The notes beneath the pieces are model-generated. The model was not told where the DNA came from, did not search any database, and was given only the letters and a program-made list of their open reading frames with translations. Source: an uncultured Anaeromyxobacter sp. (GTDB taxonomy: Bacteria; Myxococcota; Myxococcia; Myxococcales; Anaeromyxobacteraceae). From it: DNA of 64,000 nt. The stretch is from assembly GCA_903874275.1 (NCBI GenBank), contig CAIQRS010000010.1, positions 1 through 64,000 of the forward strand, written 5' to 3'. Position 1 is the stretch's first letter. The number at the start of each line of letters is the position of its first letter. Made by a program: the position numbers and the translations under genes. This document shows positions 60,811-64,000 of the stretch, one piece after another.

Positions 60811-60830
60811 GCGCGCCCTCCGGGGCGCGC
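60811..60830. terminator. GC-rich hairpin after fadL; terminator candidate
   Basis: GCGCGCCC-TCCG-GGGCGCGC, 8-bp perfect stem, then TCGCCGTTTC; convergent gene pair. Confidence 0.5.
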
Positions 60831-60864
60831 TCGCCGTTTCATGGCGCCGCCCGCTCTCAGCCCG

Positions 60865-61584
60865 CTACGGAAGGACGCAGTAGCGGGGCGAGAGCGCGCC
60901 GACCGAGAGCTGGATCTGGAGCCCGTCGTAGAAACCCTGGAGCCAGTTGGTGAGCTTCTCCGGCTCGGGCGAGTGGCCATTGGTGTTGATCTGGCGGACC
61001 AGATCCATGCGCGTCCAGCCCGGATGGACCGGGTCCGCGGTGAAGACCATGGAGCCGAGGATCTTCGGGACCTCGGTGGTGCCGGAGGTCTTCCCGTAGA
61101 GCATCTTCACCTCGCTGGGCGCGGTGTCCGTGCCCTGGGTCACGCCGGCGCGCCAGGTCACCTCGAAGGTGTAGTGGCTCTGGATCCCACCGTGCGGGAT
61201 CTCCTTGGTGACGAAGTTGACGGGGTACTGGGAGTCGGTGACGAGCCAGGCCTCGCAGTCGGTCTCGGTTCGCTCCGGCCAGAAGGCGACGTCCACGCCG
61301 GTGGGGACCTGGAGCACCTGCCACACCTGGGCGAGGGAGAAGGGCACGCAGCCGCGGGCCTTGCGCTCGTTGTAGCTCGGGTTCGCGAGCACGGCGCGGG
61401 CCGGACCGATGGAGAAGGCTCCCGGGCCGGTGGCGGCCTCGCACTCGGCGGGCAGCGCCACGTCGGTGACGAGCGCCAGGGGCCCCAGGCCAGGCGGGAG
61501 TTCCGTGTTCTCGGTCCCGCAGGCACCCAGGAGGAGGGGCGCGAGCAGGACGGCCGGGAGGATGGCTCGGAGGGGTCGATTCAT
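60865..61584 (-). CDS. Hypothetical lipoprotein
   Basis: MNRPLRAILPAVLLAPLLLGACGTE lipobox; full-length frame with normal codon bias. Confidence 0.78.
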   Translation of the reverse strand: MNRPLRAILPAVLLAPLLLGACGTENTELPPGLGPLALVTDVALPAECEAATGPGAFSIGPARAVLANPSYNERKARGCVPFSLAQVWQVLQVPTGVDVAFWPERTETDCEAWLVTDSQYPVNFVTKEIPHGGIQSHYTFEVTWRAGVTQGTDTAPSEVKMLYGKTSGTTEVPKILGSMVFTADPVHPGWTRMDLVRQINTNGHSPEPEKLTNWLQGFYDGLQIQLSVGALSPRYCVLP

Positions 61585-61619
61585 GGCTCACATTCTAACC
61601 GGCTTCATCTCGAAGCGCT

Positions 61620-61670
61620 GCTTCCTGAATAATCTAAGAAATTCAATATGATATAGTCGGTAACCCGACT
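61620..61670. promoter_or_regulatory. AT-rich divergent intergenic segment with promoter-like and dyad elements
   Basis: AATAATCTAAGAAATTCAATATGATATAGTCGG; TATGAT-like hexamer; AGTCGG-TAAC-CCGACT dyad (61655-61670). Confidence 0.45.
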
Positions 61671-61775
61671 TTCGCTCCGGAGGGCGACCGGGGCCACGGC
61701 GAGAAGTCGCATCATTGCTCGCATTCGGTCGTCCTGGCGTCGACACCGGCCCCGCACCGTGCTCCACTCGAACGG

Positions 61776-62213
61776 ATGCGCAAGCCGGCCTCCATCCGCC
61801 TCGGACTGCTCCTCGCAGTCTCGGCGCTGCTCCTTTCCTGCGACGGCGAGAAGCCCCAGGAGAAGCGCTGCGTGGACGACGACGGGCGCTACGTGGACGA
61901 CGCGCTCTGCACGACCGCCGCACCGGGCGCCCCGGCTGCCGACGGGGGCGTCGCCTCGTCGGCCACCGGTGGCTGGGACCAGCCGGACGGAGGCACGGCT
62001 GCGCCCCGGAGCGGCGGCTACCACTTCATCTGGATCCCGTACGGCATGTTCGGGGGGATGGGGAGCTACGCCCCCGGCTACGTCCGCACCGGGCCGGGCG
62101 GAGCCGCCACCTCCGGAGCGGCCACCTCGACCCCGGTGAGCCGGGGCGGCTTCGGCGCCACCGGCGCGACCCACGCCGGGTCCTCCTCGTCCGCGGCCAC
62201 CGCCGGGAGCTGA
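61776..62213 (+). CDS. Short lipoprotein, YgiB (DUF1190)-like C-terminus
   Basis: Lipobox SALLLSCDGE; KRCVDDDGRYVDDALC; SRGGFGATGATHAG tail; immediately upstream of a YgiC-like gene. Confidence 0.7.
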   Translation: MRKPASIRLGLLLAVSALLLSCDGEKPQEKRCVDDDGRYVDDALCTTAAPGAPAADGGVASSATGGWDQPDGGTAAPRSGGYHFIWIPYGMFGGMGSYAPGYVRTGPGGAATSGAATSTPVSRGGFGATGATHAGSSSSAATAGS

Positions 62214-62220
62214 CCCGCCG

Positions 62221-63423
62221 ATGGAACGCCGGGAGCGGGAGCCACGGCAGGACTGGCGTCGCCGGGTGGAGGAGGTGGGCTTCCCCATCCACACCGCCGA
62301 CACCCCGTACTGGGACGAGTCGGCATTCTGGGCGTTCACTCCGGGTGACGTGGAGATCCTCGAGCGGGCCACCGCGGGACTTCAAGAATTGGTGCTCGCC
62401 GCGGTCGGCCACGTCGTCGAGACCGGACGCTACTGGGAGCGGCTCGCCATCCCCCGGGAGATGGCGCCGCTCGTGGCCCGCTCCTGGGAGGGGGTGGACG
62501 GGGACGGCGATCCCTCCATCTACGGCCGGATGGACCTGGCCTGGGACGGCCTGGGGACCCCGCGCCTCCTCGAGTACAACGCAGACACCCCCACCGGGCT
62601 GGTCGAGGCCGCGGTGGTCCAGTGGCACTGGCTGCAGGACGTGGACCCCGCCGCCGACCAGTGGAACTCGATCCACGAGCGGCTGGTGGCGGGCTGGAAG
62701 GAGCTCGCACCCTGGCTCCCGGTGGGACCGCTCCACTTCGCGAGCCTCCCCGTCCCCGAGGACGCCCTCACCACCACCTACCTCCAGGACACCGCCGCCC
62801 AGGGTGGCCTGCGCACCTCCTTCGTGGAGATGGGGGCCATCGGCTGGGACGAGGGGAAGCGGGCCTTCGTGGACGGCGACGGCGTCGAGATGCGGGCCTG
62901 CTTCAAGCTCTACCCCTGGGAGTGGATGGCCCGGGAGACCTTCGGCGCCATGCTGCCGCGGGCCCACACCCGCTGGATCGAGCCGGCCTGGAAGATGGTG
63001 GCCTCGAACAAGGGGATCCTGGCGGTGCTCTGGGAACTCAACCCCGGCCACCCGAACCTCCTGCCCGCCTTCCTCGAGCCGGGCGACCTCCGGAGCTACG
63101 CGCGCAAGCCGCTGCTCTCCCGCGAGGGGGCCAACGTGACCCTGGTCCGCGACGGCGAGGTGCTCGCCGAGGGGACGGACGACGGCTACGGCAAGGAGGG
63201 GCACGTCTGGCAGGCGCTCTGGGAACCATCCGTCCCCATGCCCCGCTCCCTCTCCATCGGAAGCTGGCTGGTGCGGGGCGTGCCGGCCGGCGCCGGGCTC
63301 CGGGAATCGGAGGGCCCCATCACCGGGAACCTCTCGCGCTTCGTTCCCCACCTGGTCTCCGAGGACGCCGGCGGCGACCCCCGGTTGCGCGCCCGCTTCC
63401 GGGCCATCGGCGAAGGGCGCTAA
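62221..63423 (+). CDS. ygiC: Glutathionylspermidine-synthase-like pre-ATP-grasp protein (YgiC/YjfC family)
   Basis: YGRMDLAWDGLGTPRLLEYNADTPTGLVEAAVVQW; FKLYPWEWM; IEPAWKMVASNKGILAVLWELNPGHPNLLPAF. Confidence 0.93.
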   Translation: MERREREPRQDWRRRVEEVGFPIHTADTPYWDESAFWAFTPGDVEILERATAGLQELVLAAVGHVVETGRYWERLAIPREMAPLVARSWEGVDGDGDPSIYGRMDLAWDGLGTPRLLEYNADTPTGLVEAAVVQWHWLQDVDPAADQWNSIHERLVAGWKELAPWLPVGPLHFASLPVPEDALTTTYLQDTAAQGGLRTSFVEMGAIGWDEGKRAFVDGDGVEMRACFKLYPWEWMARETFGAMLPRAHTRWIEPAWKMVASNKGILAVLWELNPGHPNLLPAFLEPGDLRSYARKPLLSREGANVTLVRDGEVLAEGTDDGYGKEGHVWQALWEPSVPMPRSLSIGSWLVRGVPAGAGLRESEGPITGNLSRFVPHLVSEDAGGDPRLRARFRAIGEGR

Positions 63424-63432
63424 GCTTCCTCC

Positions 63433-64000
63433 ATGGACGTCACCCCGGGACGAAGCTGGCCGCTCGGCGCCACCCTGGACGGCGGCGGGGTGAACTTCAG
63501 CATCTGGTCCCGCCACGCCACCGCGGCCGAGCTCTGCCTCTTCGACTCCCCCGAGAGCGCCCGGCCGTCCCGCTCCATCCGGCTCGACCCGTCCGCCCAC
63601 CGCACCTACCACTACTGGCACGTGCACGTGGCCGGCCTCGCCCCCGGGCAGCTCTACGGCTGGCGCATCCACGGCCCGTTCGACCCGGCCCACGGCTACC
63701 GCTTCGACGGGCAGAAGCTGCTCCTCGACCCCTACGCGCGTGCGGTGGCCGTGCCCACCACCTACGACCGGCAGGCCGCCGTCGGGCGCGGAGACAACGC
63801 GGGCAAGGCCATGAAGGGCGTGGTGGCCGACCTCTCCCGCTACGACTGGGAGGGGGACCGGCCCCTGCGCCGCCGCTCGCCCCACGCGGTGGTCTACGAG
63901 ATGCACGTGAAAGGATTCACCTTCCACGAGAGCTCCGGCGTCGCCGCCCCGCGGCGCGGGACGTTCGCCGGGATGGTGGAGAAGATCCCCTACCTGCGCG
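63433..64000 (+). CDS. glgX: Glycogen debranching enzyme, N-terminal part (runs off window end)
   Basis: MDVTPGRSWPLGATLDGGGVNFSIWSRHATAAELCLFDSPES..GYRFDGQKLLLDPYARAV..VVYEMHVKGFTFHESSGV. Confidence 0.92.
   Translation, partial: MDVTPGRSWPLGATLDGGGVNFSIWSRHATAAELCLFDSPESARPSRSIRLDPSAHRTYHYWHVHVAGLAPGQLYGWRIHGPFDPAHGYRFDGQKLLLDPYARAVAVPTTYDRQAAVGRGDNAGKAMKGVVADLSRYDWEGDRPLRRRSPHAVVYEMHVKGFTFHESSGVAAPRRGTFAGMVEKIPYLR

Overview
This 64 kb, very GC-rich, gene-dense bacterial chromosomal segment has codon bias and gene content resembling a myxobacterial/deltaproteobacterial genome; the taxon is an inference. No rRNA, tRNA, CRISPR array, phage or transposase was found. I read about 50 real genes. 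Most large 'opposite-strand' ORFs in the supplied track are GC-driven shadows of these.

Main blocks:
- bioD(partial)/bioA.
- A tight six-gene operon (3.2-14.65 kb): a giant permuted multicopper oxidase, a beta-propeller protein, two SCO/SenC copper chaperones, a membrane-anchored protein, and a c-type cytochrome fused to a periplasmic ligand-binding domain.
- YgiQ radical SAM protein, a rhomboid-like protein, thiolase, tatC/tatA.
- An EVE protein, class A PBP, RluD-type synthase, and an MBL-fold exonuclease-like protein.
- A DUF4160/DUF2442 pair, a prolyl oligopeptidase, and a wHTH-TPR regulator.
- CusF-like, channel-like and TerC proteins, and etfBA.
- A PPDK-N-domain protein divergent from gdhA.
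- ptb-buk divergent from a large iorAB / paaK(x3) / ACT / Liv-ABC operon for aryl or branched 2-oxo acid metabolism.
- A lipase-like lipoprotein with FadL, a YgiB/YgiC-like pair, and a partial glgX.

The best candidate for an under-described system is the multicopper oxidase operon at 3172-14654. Its copper-site order is permuted, as in the MnxG/MofA family of large metal oxidases, and it is linked to two SCO chaperones and a cytochrome-sensor fusion.
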